Assembly: GCF_014645135.1 (NCBI RefSeq)
Contig: NZ_BMLH01000001.1
Location: 62,001-126,000, forward strand
Length of the DNA stretch: 64,000 nt
Reading direction: 5' to 3'
Source: Rheinheimera tangshanensis
GTDB taxonomy: Bacteria > Pseudomonadota > Gammaproteobacteria > Enterobacterales > Alteromonadaceae
Positions 27,978-37,523 of the stretch are shown piece by piece; the first letter of the stretch is position 1; each line of letters opens with the position of its first letter. The position numbers and the translations under genes were made by a program. The notes under the pieces are model-generated. The model was given only the letters and a program-made list of their open reading frames with translations, searched no databases and was not told the origin of the DNA.

Positions 27978-28295
27978 TTAGGAGAGGGCTACTGGTGGGG
28001 CGCGTGCTGCGTAACAGCGTTTTTGCACCTTGTTGAATTGATTTCGTGCCTGCTGATAAGAGCTTGCTGATGCTAACGGGAATTCAAAACTGTTCCAGTA
28101 AACAGGGCCCTTCTCATCATCACCTGAGGTTTCTGCTGAATCTACAGTGGAGTGTGTGACCGCGGCAACCAGTGCAAAGCTAAAGTTCTTATTCGGCTGT
28201 TGTAAATCTACCCAACTGCTGGACGCAGAATAGCCTGCTGCCGGAAACAGCAAACTCAGGTAAAACAACACTGCGATAAAACTTAAATACTTCAT
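27978..28295 (-). CDS. small exported protein of unknown function, 105 aa
   Basis: A clear signal peptide (FIAVLFYLSLLFPAAGYSA) is followed by about 80 residues with no recognised domain. The mature part holds a run of small and acidic residues (STVDSAETSGDDEKG) and ends in a basic/Ala-Pro tail with one Cys. It is a single gene between the CBS protein and the cytochrome bd operon. Its AT-rich upstream region (28296-28479) carries no other gene. Confidence 0.6.
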   Translation of the reverse strand: MKYLSFIAVLFYLSLLFPAAGYSASSSWVDLQQPNKNFSFALVAAVTHSTVDSAETSGDDEKGPVYWNSFEFPLASASSYQQARNQFNKVQKRCYAARAPPVALS

Positions 28296-28479
28296 CTTTC
28301 GCGCCCGGTCAGAACCAAAACAACTTGGCCTTTTCCTGACTATAGCAGCAGTGTTTTTTAAAATGCAAATAAAAAAATGAAAAAAATGAAAACAACAGGT
28401 CTACGGATTGACGCTTTATTTGCGTCAGATCAATAAAAACCTGTTATTTTTTAAGCAGAAAAGCTTGATTTCTAATCGG

Positions 28480-28599
28480 TTATAAAAACTTCATCCCTTG
28501 TTTTAGTAGCCAGGCAATTAAAGTTAAAGTTAAAAAACCAGCCAGATATAAAACGACAAACCATTGGGTTTGAGACAACTTTTTGCCAACGAATTTCAT
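28480..28599 (-). CDS. DUF2474-like small subunit of cytochrome bd, 39 aa
   Basis: This tiny gene overlaps the cydB stop (TGATG) and has an AGGAGGGC ribosome site inside the cydB end. It encodes a single membrane helix (FVVLYLAGFLTLTLIAWLL) preceded by a basic segment. One-helix proteins at this position belong to the CydX or DUF2474 groups that stabilise bd oxidases; the W...LAG...L pattern looks closer to DUF2474, which accompanies CIO-type oxidases. Position and length make it a solid call, the exact family less so. Confidence 0.8.
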   Translation of the reverse strand: MKFVGKKLSQTQWFVVLYLAGFLTLTLIAWLLKQGMKFL

Positions 28600-29642
28600 C
28601 AGTAGCCCTCCTGATAATCTTCCACTTTACCGGCGAAAATTTTGTAGCCCCAGAGTGTATAGGCGCAAATCAGTGGCACAAAAATGAAGATGCCAGGCAA
28701 CATAAAGATCAAACTGCTATCTGGCGCTGCGGCTTCCATATAGGTCAGTTGACGTGGCAGCAGGTAAGGGAATACGCTGACCAGTAAACCGATAAAAGCC
28801 AGCATGAATAAGCCAGAGGCCAGCCAGAAAGGCCGCTCTTCATGACGTTCATGCACCGCAGTTTCCGCTTTATGGCTACGGTTGACCCGGCCTAAATCGC
28901 GGAATAATAAACGGGCGGCAAGCACCGACAACAGAGGCAGTGGAATTAACCATAAAGCGTGCCAGCCGCCAAACCAACGAGCCCGAATTTCCGGCTCAAT
29001 CCAGACTGTCCATAAGCTGACCAGCAGCATAGATAACATCACAATCAGTAATAAGCGTTGGCCATAACGCGCCGCTTTTTGTTGCAGTTCACCGCGACTT
29101 TTCATCACCAGATAACAACAGGCGAGCAGTGCATAGCCCGCCATTACCGCTAAACCACAAAACAGACTAAAAGGACTCAACCAATTGAAACTGGACTGAT
29201 TGATAAAATCTGCCGGAACGCCTTGTACCAGGGTTCCCAGCATCAGGCCCTGGCAAAACGCTGCCAGACTGGAACCAACAGCAAAGGCCATATTCCAGTA
29301 TCTTTTCGATGTATCTGATTTAAAACGATATTCAAAAGCCACACCGCGGAAAATCAAACCTATCAACATCAGCATAATCGGCAGATAAAAAGTCGAGGCG
29401 ATGGAGGCATAAGCGGCCGGAAAAGCGCCAAATAAAATGACACCACCAAATACCAGCCAGGTTTCATTACCGTCCCAGACGTGCGCAATGGACCGCATTA
29501 AATGGTCGTGTTCTGCGTCTGTATTAAACCAGGGGTATAAAATACCTATGCCCAGATCAAAGCCATCCAGCAATACGTACATCAGGATTGCAAAGCCAAG
29601 TAGCAGCAGATAAAACAGGCCTAAACTCAGTTCCAGTTCCAT
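28599..29642 (-). CDS. cydB: cytochrome bd (CIO-type) ubiquinol oxidase subunit II, 347 aa
   Basis: About eight to nine membrane helices are visible. The start has YVLLDGFDLGIGILYPW and the family motif VWDGNETWLVFGG (about 55-67), which belongs to the subunit II core. It overlaps cydA by one base (TAATG). With subunit I it reduces oxygen to water at the inner membrane without pumping protons. The downstream DUF2474-like gene and the short Q-loop partner point to the cyanide-insensitive subgroup, for which the names cioB/cydB are used. Confidence 0.93.
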   Translation of the reverse strand: MELELSLGLFYLLLLGFAILMYVLLDGFDLGIGILYPWFNTDAEHDHLMRSIAHVWDGNETWLVFGGVILFGAFPAAYASIASTFYLPIMLMLIGLIFRGVAFEYRFKSDTSKRYWNMAFAVGSSLAAFCQGLMLGTLVQGVPADFINQSSFNWLSPFSLFCGLAVMAGYALLACCYLVMKSRGELQQKAARYGQRLLLIVMLSMLLVSLWTVWIEPEIRARWFGGWHALWLIPLPLLSVLAARLLFRDLGRVNRSHKAETAVHERHEERPFWLASGLFMLAFIGLLVSVFPYLLPRQLTYMEAAAPDSSLIFMLPGIFIFVPLICAYTLWGYKIFAGKVEDYQEGY

Positions 29643-31066
29643 TAGTTGGCTCCTTTGGTTGAAGTTGCATCAGCGTCAGTTGCTAAAGTTTTGGTAAATG
29701 ACAAAGCATAACCTGAAGCTTTCACCCCAATACGTTGTTGTTCCAGTTGCTCTATCGGAGCCGGACCTTTTTTGATTAGCTTGCGCATAAAGTACAGATA
29801 AACACCAAACAGCAGGCTGTAGGTCAGGACAAACAGAGTTAAAGAGAACAGCACACGTTCTGCAGGCAGAGGGCTGACAATCTCACTGGTGCGCACCAGG
29901 CCATAAATAATCCAGGGCTGACGGCCGATTTCTACCACATACCAGCCCGCCAGTACCGCGATAACACCTGTTGGCGCCATAAAACTGACTGGCCAAAGGA
30001 ACCAGTTACTCTGATACAAAGTACCACGCCAGCGCAGGTAAGCGCCCAGCAATGCAACACCTATCATCAGCATGCCAATACCGACCATAATGCGGAAGCT
30101 GAAAAACACCATATGCACGTTAGGTCTGTCTTCTGCTGGCACCGATTTTAAGCCTTGTAATTCACCCTGCCAGTCGTGGGTTAAAATCAGACTGGCAAGG
30201 CCAGGTATTGCCACTTCATAATGGTTTTCTTCAGCTTTCATATCCGGCACTGCAAACAGCAACAGCGGCACGTTGCTTTCTTTTTCGGCCCAAATTGCTT
30301 CCATCGCGGCCAGTTTCACTGGTTGATGCTCTTTCACATTTAAACCATGTAAGTCACCGACCCAGGCTTGCAGTGGAGTCAGCACTAAAGCAAACCACAA
30401 CATCATCGACAGCCCTTTGCGGCCAAAGTCCTGATGCTGGCCTTTACGCAGATACCAGGCGTGAGTGGCCATCACGACAAAAGTCGCTGTGATAAAAGCC
30501 GCCAGCAGCATGTGGGTAAAACGGTAAGGCATAGAGGGATTAAAAATGACATCAAACCAACTGACGACCTCAAATTTACCATCAACAATTTGATGGCCCT
30601 GAGGGGTTTGCATCCAGGAGTTAGCCGCGATGATCCAGAAGGCAGAAATCCAGGTGCCTATAGCCACAGTGACTGTAGCGAAAAAGTGCATTTTGGCACT
30701 GACACGTTGCCAGCCAAATAACATCACGCCTAAAAAACCTGCTTCGAGGAAAAAGGCTGTCAGCACCTCATAAGCCATCAGAGGCCCAAGCACTGCGCCT
30801 GCGATTTCAGAGAATTTGGAAAAGTTGGTGCCAAACTCATACGACAGCACTATGCCGGATACGACGCCCATACCAAAGGTAATGGCAAACGGCTTGATCC
30901 AGAACTTGGCCAGTTGCAGATACTGGGGGTTACCGGTTTTCAGCCATAAGCCTTCCCAAATTGCTATCAGCGTGGCCAAACCTATGGTGATAGAAGGGAA
31001 AATAATATGGAAGCTCACAGTAAAAGCAAACTGGATACGTGAGAGGATACTGACATCAAGTTCCAT
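29642..31066 (-). CDS. cydA: cytochrome bd (CIO-type) ubiquinol oxidase subunit I, 474 aa
   Basis: Subunit I carries the haem b558, b595 and d sites and the quinol site. Visible family features are [15 protein letters not shown] (His19 ligand), FGVVSG-like [28 protein letters not shown] and GRQPWIIYG. The region between helices 6 and 7 is short, and total length is well under that of E. coli CydA, as in cyanide-insensitive (CIO) enzymes. GAGG precedes the ATG. It heads the operon and is divergent from a histidine kinase gene. Confidence 0.94.
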   Translation of the reverse strand: MELDVSILSRIQFAFTVSFHIIFPSITIGLATLIAIWEGLWLKTGNPQYLQLAKFWIKPFAITFGMGVVSGIVLSYEFGTNFSKFSEIAGAVLGPLMAYEVLTAFFLEAGFLGVMLFGWQRVSAKMHFFATVTVAIGTWISAFWIIAANSWMQTPQGHQIVDGKFEVVSWFDVIFNPSMPYRFTHMLLAAFITATFVVMATHAWYLRKGQHQDFGRKGLSMMLWFALVLTPLQAWVGDLHGLNVKEHQPVKLAAMEAIWAEKESNVPLLLFAVPDMKAEENHYEVAIPGLASLILTHDWQGELQGLKSVPAEDRPNVHMVFFSFRIMVGIGMLMIGVALLGAYLRWRGTLYQSNWFLWPVSFMAPTGVIAVLAGWYVVEIGRQPWIIYGLVRTSEIVSPLPAERVLFSLTLFVLTYSLLFGVYLYFMRKLIKKGPAPIEQLEQQRIGVKASGYALSFTKTLATDADATSTKGAN

Positions 31067-31073
31067 AACTACC

Positions 31074-31181
31074 TCAGTTTTTAGACGTTTTTATCCGACT
31101 TAGCGCAGATGGCGCAAGCGCCACAGACAACAACAGCAACATGGTCAGCAGTTCGGCAGCGAGCATAGACAGGTCTGGCAT
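31074..31181 (-). CDS. possible 35-residue membrane peptide upstream of cydA
   Basis: A short frame starts at ATG 31181, after AAAGAGAAC, and ends seven bases before the cydA start. The translation has one hydrophobic stretch (AAELLTMLLLLSVALAP) and a basic tail ending KTSKN. It could be a real small subunit or leader peptide, or chance. No family recognised. Confidence 0.3.
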   Translation of the reverse strand: MPDLSMLAAELLTMLLLLSVALAPSALSRIKTSKN

Positions 31182-31369
31182 AATGTTCTCTTTGTTGACA
31201 AGTTAGGCAGCAACAGCGCTGCGTATTCCTGTATTGCCAGAATCAGGCCATAATTTTAATTATTTGTAACTTTATGATTCTAAATCAATAAAATTATAAA
31301 TTTGCAGCGGGTGTCAACTTGATTTACGATTTATAACCAAAGTGATGACAACAAAGTTGACGGTAAGCA

Positions 31370-33250
31370 GTGGATTTGATTTTAGCTTTTGAGCTGATGA
31401 TGCTTGTCACCAGCGCGTGCGCCGGATTGATGTCAGGCTGGCTGTGGTGGCATTCGAGGTATCAGCAAAGCCTGGCTGGTTTGGCTGGCTTTGGTGCCAT
31501 GATGGCGCTCTGGTGTTTAGGCCATGTGTTTGTGATCCATGACCAGCCGCAGCTGGGACGTTATCTGTTATTGGCCAATCCATTGATGCCAACATTTTTC
31601 CTGCATTTTGCCCTGAGATTTGTCGAGCAGGATAAGGTGAAAGCCCCCTGGTTAAGCTGGGCCCGACGTCATATTGGCTGGCTGTATTTTCTGACCGCTC
31701 TGGTCGTGCTGCTGAGCTGGAGTCTGGATGCCGGTGATGTGCTGCAAAGCATTGCTTTAGGCCAGGTTTTTGTCTTTCACTCCTATGGTTTTTTAAATCT
31801 GCTGTACACAGTCACCCTTGGTATTTTGGCTCATGCCGTGTTGTGGTTCGGCTGGCGTTATCATCAGGGCAATAAAAAACGTTCTATTGTTGCGATGTTT
31901 TTAGCGGGGGGTTGGGGTTTATTACTGGCGACCCCCGTGGTGTTTCCTTCTTTTGGTCTGGACTGGTTCCCTTATCCCATGTTGTTGTTGCCAAGCTATC
32001 CGGTTTTGCTGGTGTATGGCGTAGTGCGTTACCAGATGCTGGCGGTGAATGCGCTGGCGAACCGCGCTTTGCTCTGGTTAGTGATGTCCTTGTTATTGCT
32101 GCTGTTGATGGCGTTGGTCAGCTCTGTGTTTGGACAGTTAGGGATGCGGGCTTTGGCTAGTGTGCCGGGCTGGCAGTTATGGTTGTATTCCAGTCTGGTA
32201 CTGCTGCTTACCGCAGCCTGCTACCGACCCGTTGCCCGATTGGCGGAACGTTTAATTTATCCCGGAGCTACTCTGGATCAGACGTTGATCAACACCTGGC
32301 GCCAGCAATTGAGCTTGTGCCAGAACTGGAGTGGGCTTAGCGAAAAAGCAGCGCAGCTACTATCTGCTGCACTGAAGCAAAAAGTACAGGTTGAATTGCC
32401 TCTCGCCTCAGGGGGGCCAGCTATCGATAGTCAGTTAAAAATTCGTTGTTATCCCCAAAGCGGACGTTGGCAGGTGGAATTGTTGGGCTGGGATGATATG
32501 ACGCCTGGTATTCGTTTAGTGGCTCAGGTGTTTGGTTCTTTGCTTGGCAGTAGTTGTGAGTTATTGGCGCAGTCGCTGCAATTGGCTGAAGCGGAAAAAC
32601 AGCAACTGGCGCAACAACACCTGGTTGAAATGGGCGCTTTGGCGGCTTCGATGGCGCATGAGTTACGTAATCCACTGAATATTATTTCGATGGCATCTGC
32701 TGGTGTTGATGCGGAGTTAAGAAGTCATATTCAGCTGCAATTGAAAAGAGCAGACCGGCTGATTTCCGATATGTTGGTGTACTCAGGTCGTCTGCAGTTG
32801 CAATACAACCAGATTGAGCTGGAGCCTTTGCTGCAAAGCCTGTTGCAGCAGTTTGACTGGCAGCAGGTCAAACTGGAATTGAACATCCCCTCAGGCCTGA
32901 TGCTCCGAGTCGATCAACACAGAGTGCAGCAAGTATTTTTAAATCTGTTTGATAATGCCAATGCATTTTTACGCAATCAGGCCGATGCCACTTTGAGGGT
33001 TGAAGTCGCCATAAAAGGCGATTTCATCCGGGTGTGGGTGCATAATAATGGCCCGGCTTTGGATCCCAGTTTAACCACCGAACAATTATTCCGGCCTTTC
33101 ATCAGTAAACGCAGTGGCGGCAGCGGTTTGGGGCTTGCCATAGTCAAACGTATTATGGATGCCCATCAGGGCCAGATCAGTTTCCGCACTGATTTGGGCT
33201 GGCCTGTCAGTTTTGAACTTTTGTTTCCGAAGGATATCCCAGATGTTTAA
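31370..33250 (+). CDS. multi-pass membrane sensor histidine kinase, 626 aa
   Basis: Residues 1-285 contain about nine hydrophobic helices, a 7TM-like integral sensor with no large external loop. A linker (about 290-400) leads to the HisKA motif MAHELRNPLN with His430. The ATP-binding domain (about 505-620) has the N box NLFDNANAFL and the G boxes GGSGLGLAIVKR. It overlaps the regulator gene by eight bases, so the two form a two-component pair. The start is GTG. Upstream and divergent is the cytochrome bd operon, so a link to respiration is possible but untested. It resembles PrsK-like kinases in outline. Confidence 0.9.
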   Translation: MDLILAFELMMLVTSACAGLMSGWLWWHSRYQQSLAGLAGFGAMMALWCLGHVFVIHDQPQLGRYLLLANPLMPTFFLHFALRFVEQDKVKAPWLSWARRHIGWLYFLTALVVLLSWSLDAGDVLQSIALGQVFVFHSYGFLNLLYTVTLGILAHAVLWFGWRYHQGNKKRSIVAMFLAGGWGLLLATPVVFPSFGLDWFPYPMLLLPSYPVLLVYGVVRYQMLAVNALANRALLWLVMSLLLLLLMALVSSVFGQLGMRALASVPGWQLWLYSSLVLLLTAACYRPVARLAERLIYPGATLDQTLINTWRQQLSLCQNWSGLSEKAAQLLSAALKQKVQVELPLASGGPAIDSQLKIRCYPQSGRWQVELLGWDDMTPGIRLVAQVFGSLLGSSCELLAQSLQLAEAEKQQLAQQHLVEMGALAASMAHELRNPLNIISMASAGVDAELRSHIQLQLKRADRLISDMLVYSGRLQLQYNQIELEPLLQSLLQQFDWQQVKLELNIPSGLMLRVDQHRVQQVFLNLFDNANAFLRNQADATLRVEVAIKGDFIRVWVHNNGPALDPSLTTEQLFRPFISKRSGGSGLGLAIVKRIMDAHQGQISFRTDLGWPVSFELLFPKDIPDV

Positions 33251-34646
33251 TGCAACAACGCCAAACCCGGCGCGCATTTTGATTGTTGATGATGAACCCG
33301 CTTTTCGTTTACTAGCCGAACGTTTTTTACAGCAACAGGGTTATCAGGTGGCTGGAGCCGCCAATCTGGACGAAACCCGCACTAAGTTACAGCAATTTGA
33401 TGCGGATTTGATTTTGCTCGACCTGGCCTTACCGCCAGCCTTTGACCCGGCTCATACCCTGACTGCTGTGCCAGAGTTCTCCACCCGGCCTGTGATTATT
33501 TTAACGGGCCATGCCGAACGTGAGCTGGCGCTGCAGGCGATAGCACAAGGCGCATGGGACTTTATTGCCAAGCCGATAGACCCGGAATTACTGGCCGTGG
33601 TGGTTAAACGCGCTATCACTAAACATCAGTTGGAAAAGGAGGTCCGGCAGTTAAAACAAGGTTTGCAGCAGCATAGCTTTTTGCCGAAGTTGGCTGGTCA
33701 TTCGCGGCATATGGAAACAGTTCGTACCTTAGTGCAGCGTATAGCGCCGACCGAAGTGCGGGTCTTGGTGACAGGACCGTCCGGTACGGGCAAAGAGGTA
33801 ATTTCGCGCGCTTTGCATGAGCTGAGCCCCCGCGCCGAAAAAGCTTTTGTCTCAGTGCATTGTGGCGCTATTCCGGCTGATTTATTAGAAAGTGAGCTGT
33901 TTGGTTACGTCAAAGGAGCTTTTACCGGTGCAGATAAAGACCGGCAGGGCTTATTAAAGCTGGCTGATGGTGGCACTTTGTTTCTTGATGAAATAGGTGA
34001 AATGCCGTTGGCGATGCAGGTGAAATTACTTCGGGTGTTACAGGAAGGTACTTTTTATCCTGTTGGTGGCCGCGAGCAGCAAAAAATTGATATGCGGTTA
34101 GTGTCTGCCACCAACGCCAATCTGCCGGATTTAGTCAAACAAGGTAAGTTTCGCGAAGATCTGTATTACCGCATCAAAGGCGTCACTATCGAAACCGTGG
34201 CTTTGGATGAGCGGCGTGAAGATATCCCGTTACTTATTCAATTTTTTCTGGAACAGCTCAGTGCACAGTATGGTCAGAAACTGCAGCTGGAATCTGCGGC
34301 AATCAGCTGGTTTTTGCAAAAGCACTGGCCTGGTAATGTGCGTGAATTAAAGAACACGCTGGAAAGTGTCGCTGCTATAGCTCAGCAAGGTGTGATCCGA
34401 CTTGCTGATATTCAACTGCTGCATTTGGAGCACCAAAGCATCGAGGCTGATAACGATCTGGTATCAGGTTCTGCTTTAAGTAGTTTGGATGAGCAGGTGA
34501 AAGCTTTGGAGATCCGTTTAATTCAGCAGGCGATGGCCCAATATAACGGCAATAAGAGTCAGGCTTCCCGAGCTTTGGGTATTTCCCGTCAGGGTTTACT
34601 GAAAAAAATTGAGCGATATGCGCTGACTGATTTGGGTGACGACTAA
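33243..34646 (+). CDS. sigma-54-dependent response regulator, 467 aa
   Basis: The receiver domain has LIVDDEP and phospho-acceptor Asp60. The AAA+ domain has Walker A GPSGTGK (178-184), the sigma-54 contact loop GAFTGA (225-230) and [13 protein letters not shown] Fis-type helix-turn-helix closes the protein ([19 protein letters not shown]). ATG 33243 overlaps the kinase stop and follows AAGGA; an in-frame upstream extension to 33159 lies inside the kinase gene and is unlikely. It should activate RpoN promoters when phosphorylated by the kinase. Targets are unknown. Confidence 0.93.
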   Translation: MFNATTPNPARILIVDDEPAFRLLAERFLQQQGYQVAGAANLDETRTKLQQFDADLILLDLALPPAFDPAHTLTAVPEFSTRPVIILTGHAERELALQAIAQGAWDFIAKPIDPELLAVVVKRAITKHQLEKEVRQLKQGLQQHSFLPKLAGHSRHMETVRTLVQRIAPTEVRVLVTGPSGTGKEVISRALHELSPRAEKAFVSVHCGAIPADLLESELFGYVKGAFTGADKDRQGLLKLADGGTLFLDEIGEMPLAMQVKLLRVLQEGTFYPVGGREQQKIDMRLVSATNANLPDLVKQGKFREDLYYRIKGVTIETVALDERREDIPLLIQFFLEQLSAQYGQKLQLESAAISWFLQKHWPGNVRELKNTLESVAAIAQQGVIRLADIQLLHLEHQSIEADNDLVSGSALSSLDEQVKALEIRLIQQAMAQYNGNKSQASRALGISRQGLLKKIERYALTDLGDD

Positions 34647-34688
34647 AGCTGTCTATACTCAACTAGTTAGTGAACAGGAGCAGTACCA

Positions 34689-35078
34689 ATGACCGATTCT
34701 ATTACCCACGGTAAGTTCAGCGTCACCCCGCAGGGGGAGGTGTTATTGTGTGAAATTCAGGGCGCCTGGAATAAAGAAGGCTCAGAACAGCTGATAGAGG
34801 ATTTAAAAGCTGTGGTACAAGGATTTGCCGGTAAAAAATGGGTCAGAGTGATGGATATGCAGGGCTGGGAGCTGGCGACCCCTGATGCCATCAGTATGAT
34901 GACGAACTTTAGTTCGTGGGAAGACCAACACGGCTGCGTATTACGCTGTTTTATCGGCTTAAATCCTATTCAGCAACAGTTACTGGAAATGAAATACCAG
35001 CACTCACACAAGCCGCAGCATTTTAGCCATACCGATACAGCGCTAAGCTATGCTAAACAATTTTTGCAGCGGCTTTAA
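34689..35078 (+). CDS. small STAS-like cytoplasmic protein, 129 aa
   Basis: The gene lies 42 bases after the sigma-54 regulator and may be co-transcribed. The ribosome site is AGGAGCAG. The pattern of an N-terminal strand EVLLCEIQGAWN, then VRVMDMQGWELATPDAI and a closing helix, resembles SpoIIAA/STAS-like or STAS-related proteins of unknown role found in marine gammaproteobacteria. There is no signal peptide or membrane helix. The fold is inferred by eye and may be wrong. Confidence 0.7.
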   Translation: MTDSITHGKFSVTPQGEVLLCEIQGAWNKEGSEQLIEDLKAVVQGFAGKKWVRVMDMQGWELATPDAISMMTNFSSWEDQHGCVLRCFIGLNPIQQQLLEMKYQHSHKPQHFSHTDTALSYAKQFLQRL

Positions 35079-35186
35079 GTCATCTCATGAAAGGATACAG
35101 ACCGTCAGCCTCTAGAAAATTTATCATTGCTCTGTGTTCAATGCTGCTTTAAAGTCATGTGATCATAATGTAAATAAGAGCTTGTC

Positions 35187-35963
35187 ATGGATGAGTTAAA
35201 ACAGATGAAGGACACTGCTGACTTGCCTGCTGAAGTTGCAGTCCCGCGTTATGGTCAGCAAATGGATCAGCAGACTGATGCCGAACTAAGAAACCTCGGT
35301 CGATTTTTTCTGAAACATCCAAGTTTAGTTTTAACCTGTGGCTATTTAATCGCCAGTGTGATGGGGCTTATTTTTACTCTTTCTCTGCTGGATGAGTTTG
35401 AGTTTCATGTTTTACCTTATCTGGAACTGACCGACTTTTTGCTGGCCGCCATTGCCCACCCTAAAACCATATTGAATCTAATCATAGGTATTGTTTCTGT
35501 GGTTTTTACGGTTTGGTTTGAGCGCAAGTGCAGAAAAAAATATCTCAAATACGCCTTGTGGATAGACAAATCTTACCGTTCGACGTCATTTTTACCCAAT
35601 TGGATTTGGGGAGCTTTTGCTTTTGTGTTTTATCTGTATTTCGCCAGTACCGTTCAGGTTCCAAAAATCGCCCAGGCAATTAAAAATCATCAGACAGAGC
35701 ACTATCAGCTTAGCCTGATTTATCCCATAGAGCCGGGTGGTAAAGAAATCCGGCAATTAAATGAAGTGCAGATGATCACCCGCACTGTCAGCTATTTATG
35801 GATTTATCATCAGGGTCAGGTCAAGTTAATTCCCCATGCGAATGTAGCGGCTTTAATTCCAGTGTTATTAAAAAAGTCTAATGAAAAACCTGACTTAAAA
35901 ATTACAGAAAAAGCCGTGGATAAAGCTGATAAAGCCGCCACCACAGATAAAGCTAAGCATTAA
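35187..35963 (+). CDS. membrane protein of unknown function with Lys-rich tail, 258 aa
   Basis: About three to four hydrophobic segments are visible (near 50-70, 85-110, 138-158), followed by a C-terminal soluble part of about 90 residues that ends in a repetitive Lys/Ala/Asp tail (VDKADKAATTDKAKH). The charged region ERKCRKKYLKYALWIDKSYR lies between helices and should face the cytoplasm. It is about 110 bases after the STAS-like gene. No family is recognised. Confidence 0.7.
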   Translation: MDELKQMKDTADLPAEVAVPRYGQQMDQQTDAELRNLGRFFLKHPSLVLTCGYLIASVMGLIFTLSLLDEFEFHVLPYLELTDFLLAAIAHPKTILNLIIGIVSVVFTVWFERKCRKKYLKYALWIDKSYRSTSFLPNWIWGAFAFVFYLYFASTVQVPKIAQAIKNHQTEHYQLSLIYPIEPGGKEIRQLNEVQMITRTVSYLWIYHQGQVKLIPHANVAALIPVLLKKSNEKPDLKITEKAVDKADKAATTDKAKH

Positions 35964-35987
35964 AAGAGTTGAGTTAGAATTCTGTAG

Positions 35988-36431
35988 TTAGTCCGCTGAG
36001 GAATTTACCTCCGTGACTTTTGGCACTAAAAAGCAAAAAAGTACGAACAGGATCAGATTCATGTACGACAGGGCGGTAAGGTTGAGCATGGTGGCTGGCA
36101 AGAGACCGTCCTGCCAATAGTGAAGTAGGGAAGATAAGGTACAGACAGATGCCGCCAGAGCCAGATAATAACGCATTTTTCTGATAATATTCAGGTAATT
36201 ATCTTTGTGCAGATAACGAAAAACAATGACATTACCAACACTGTAAAACGCAAAAAAAAGCATGGCCGAAGCCAGCTGCGAAAATGGGATTTCGATCCAG
36301 GCGGCAGACTGGAGGCGCTCCAGCATAAAGATGCCATAACAATAAATAAATGCTTCGTAAAAGTGCTCTTTACGAAAGACCAGGTAAAAGCTGTTAACGG
36401 TCAGCAGAATAATAAAAATAGTGACGAGCAT
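35988..36431 (-). CDS. membrane protein of unknown function, 147 aa
   Basis: I place the start at ATG 36431, which has AAGGA nine bases before it and begins directly with a membrane helix (MLVTIFIILLTVNSFYLVF). A longer frame reaches 36749 but its first 106 residues are polar and unlike a membrane protein. Four helices are likely (about 2-19, 46-66, 84-103, 115-138), separated by basic loops. It converges with the 35187 gene. No family is recognised. Confidence 0.65.
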   Translation of the reverse strand: MLVTIFIILLTVNSFYLVFRKEHFYEAFIYCYGIFMLERLQSAAWIEIPFSQLASAMLFFAFYSVGNVIVFRYLHKDNYLNIIRKMRYYLALAASVCTLSSLLHYWQDGLLPATMLNLTALSYMNLILFVLFCFLVPKVTEVNSSAD

Positions 36432-36807
36432 CAGATGGTCCTTATCTTGTAGCTTTGATTGGGGAGGTTCATGCAAAAAAGTAGCCTCTACCTTAATTGC
36501 CGAGCAATGATCATGGTGAGGGTCTCCCTGAGAACTCTCTTGTCTTTTTGTTGATCTTTCCTGACTCAATAATGTACTTGCAATGTTGCAGTTGTAAATA
36601 AAAAGTTCAAAAAGGTGGGTGTTGTCGTGGCCGCAGACCATACTAGGTTTGACTCCCTCGCTCTGGCTGCCCTGCGTAACGCGGGCATCTGGTCGGAACA
36701 AGATTAAACATTGACGAGTTGAAAGGAGTGCAGGCGTTGCCTTCAGCAACAGGGGGAAATAGATGCGGCTTCAACCTGAGTGCTTTTACAGCATGGTGCT
36801 CGACAAT
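36432..36807 (-). other. 376-base region with no confident gene
   Basis: The region upstream of the 36431 start holds an open minus-strand extension without domain similarity, a GC-rich hairpin (GCCCGCG...CGCAGGGC near 36672-36689) and an AT-rich stretch near 36590-36610 that could be a promoter. It must also hold sequence downstream of the Cys cluster gene. I see nothing else of note. Confidence 0.3.
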
Positions 36808-37398
36808 TTAAACCAAACCGGCGTAATAAGCCTTGGTCAGCACTTTTTCTAAAGCAGCTGCTGTGGCTTGTTTAATCGGCATATTTTCTTTGCTGAGCTC
36901 GTAATCCAGCTGGGCGATTTGGGCTTTGTGATTACGCATCATAGGCGGAGTTTCACTACTCAGACTTTGTTCTGTTGCTATGACGGCTTCTGGTGCACCG
37001 GCTCGTATCACTTTGCAGACGGACAACAAGACTTCGCCTTCGCGGCCACGATACCCTGCAGCACCAAACATACGGCAAACGGCGGGACGGTAGGGGTAGA
37101 CACCACACTGACCACTTTTGCGATCCTCTGATGTCGCCTGATAAAAAAAGCAACCAGCCTGGTCATGATCATGCTGTTGCAAGGCGTCCAATGTGCTTTC
37201 TGCAAGGCCAGTATCATACAAATGCAAAGCTAAAGGCAGCATTTCCAGCACTGAAGCTTCAATGCCCGGATGCAGGCAACATTGGCCACAACCACTGCGG
37301 CAAAACAACTTACGATCGTTTTGGTAACGACTATAAGTCTGGGCAATTTCGTCGTTGAGGATCATTAACTGAGAAGCGGTGTCGCGCAGCTGCTGCAT
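36808..37398 (-). CDS. YkgJ-family cysteine-cluster protein, 196 aa
   Basis: The CxxxCGQCC motif (CRSGCGQCC near residue 33) and a second cluster CGVYPYRPAVCRMFG (about 98-112) are the signature of the YkgJ/UPF0153 family, thought to bind zinc or an iron-sulfur cluster. I chose ATG 37398, which has GGAG at 6 bases; an in-frame TTG lies five codons upstream. There is no signal peptide. The function of the family is not well known. Confidence 0.85.
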   Translation of the reverse strand: MQQLRDTASQLMILNDEIAQTYSRYQNDRKLFCRSGCGQCCLHPGIEASVLEMLPLALHLYDTGLAESTLDALQQHDHDQAGCFFYQATSEDRKSGQCGVYPYRPAVCRMFGAAGYRGREGEVLLSVCKVIRAGAPEAVIATEQSLSSETPPMMRNHKAQIAQLDYELSKENMPIKQATAAALEKVLTKAYYAGLV

Positions 37399-37523
37399 AG
37401 GTTCTCCGAACAAACAGCATTACCCCAATGGGGCGGGGCGCTATTGTAATGACAGCTATTAAGACTCAGCAATAGGGGCAAACAAATATAGTTTTTGTGG
37501 CAAAAACAACAGCGAATAAGCTG

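Noticed and set aside
31261-31360. FNR/ANR-like boxes between cydA and the histidine kinase
   Set aside because: The TGAT...ATCA half-sites seen have the wrong spacing for a TTGAT-N4-ATCAA site, so no regulator site is claimed.
31370-34646. Naming the two-component pair PrsK/PrsR
   Set aside because: The overall outline is similar, but the kinase lacks a clear GAF domain and no PEP-CTERM or exopolysaccharide genes are nearby.
36432-36749. N-terminal extension of the 35988-36431 membrane protein
   Set aside because: The extra 106 residues look non-coding, while ATG 36431 has a good ribosome site directly before a membrane helix.
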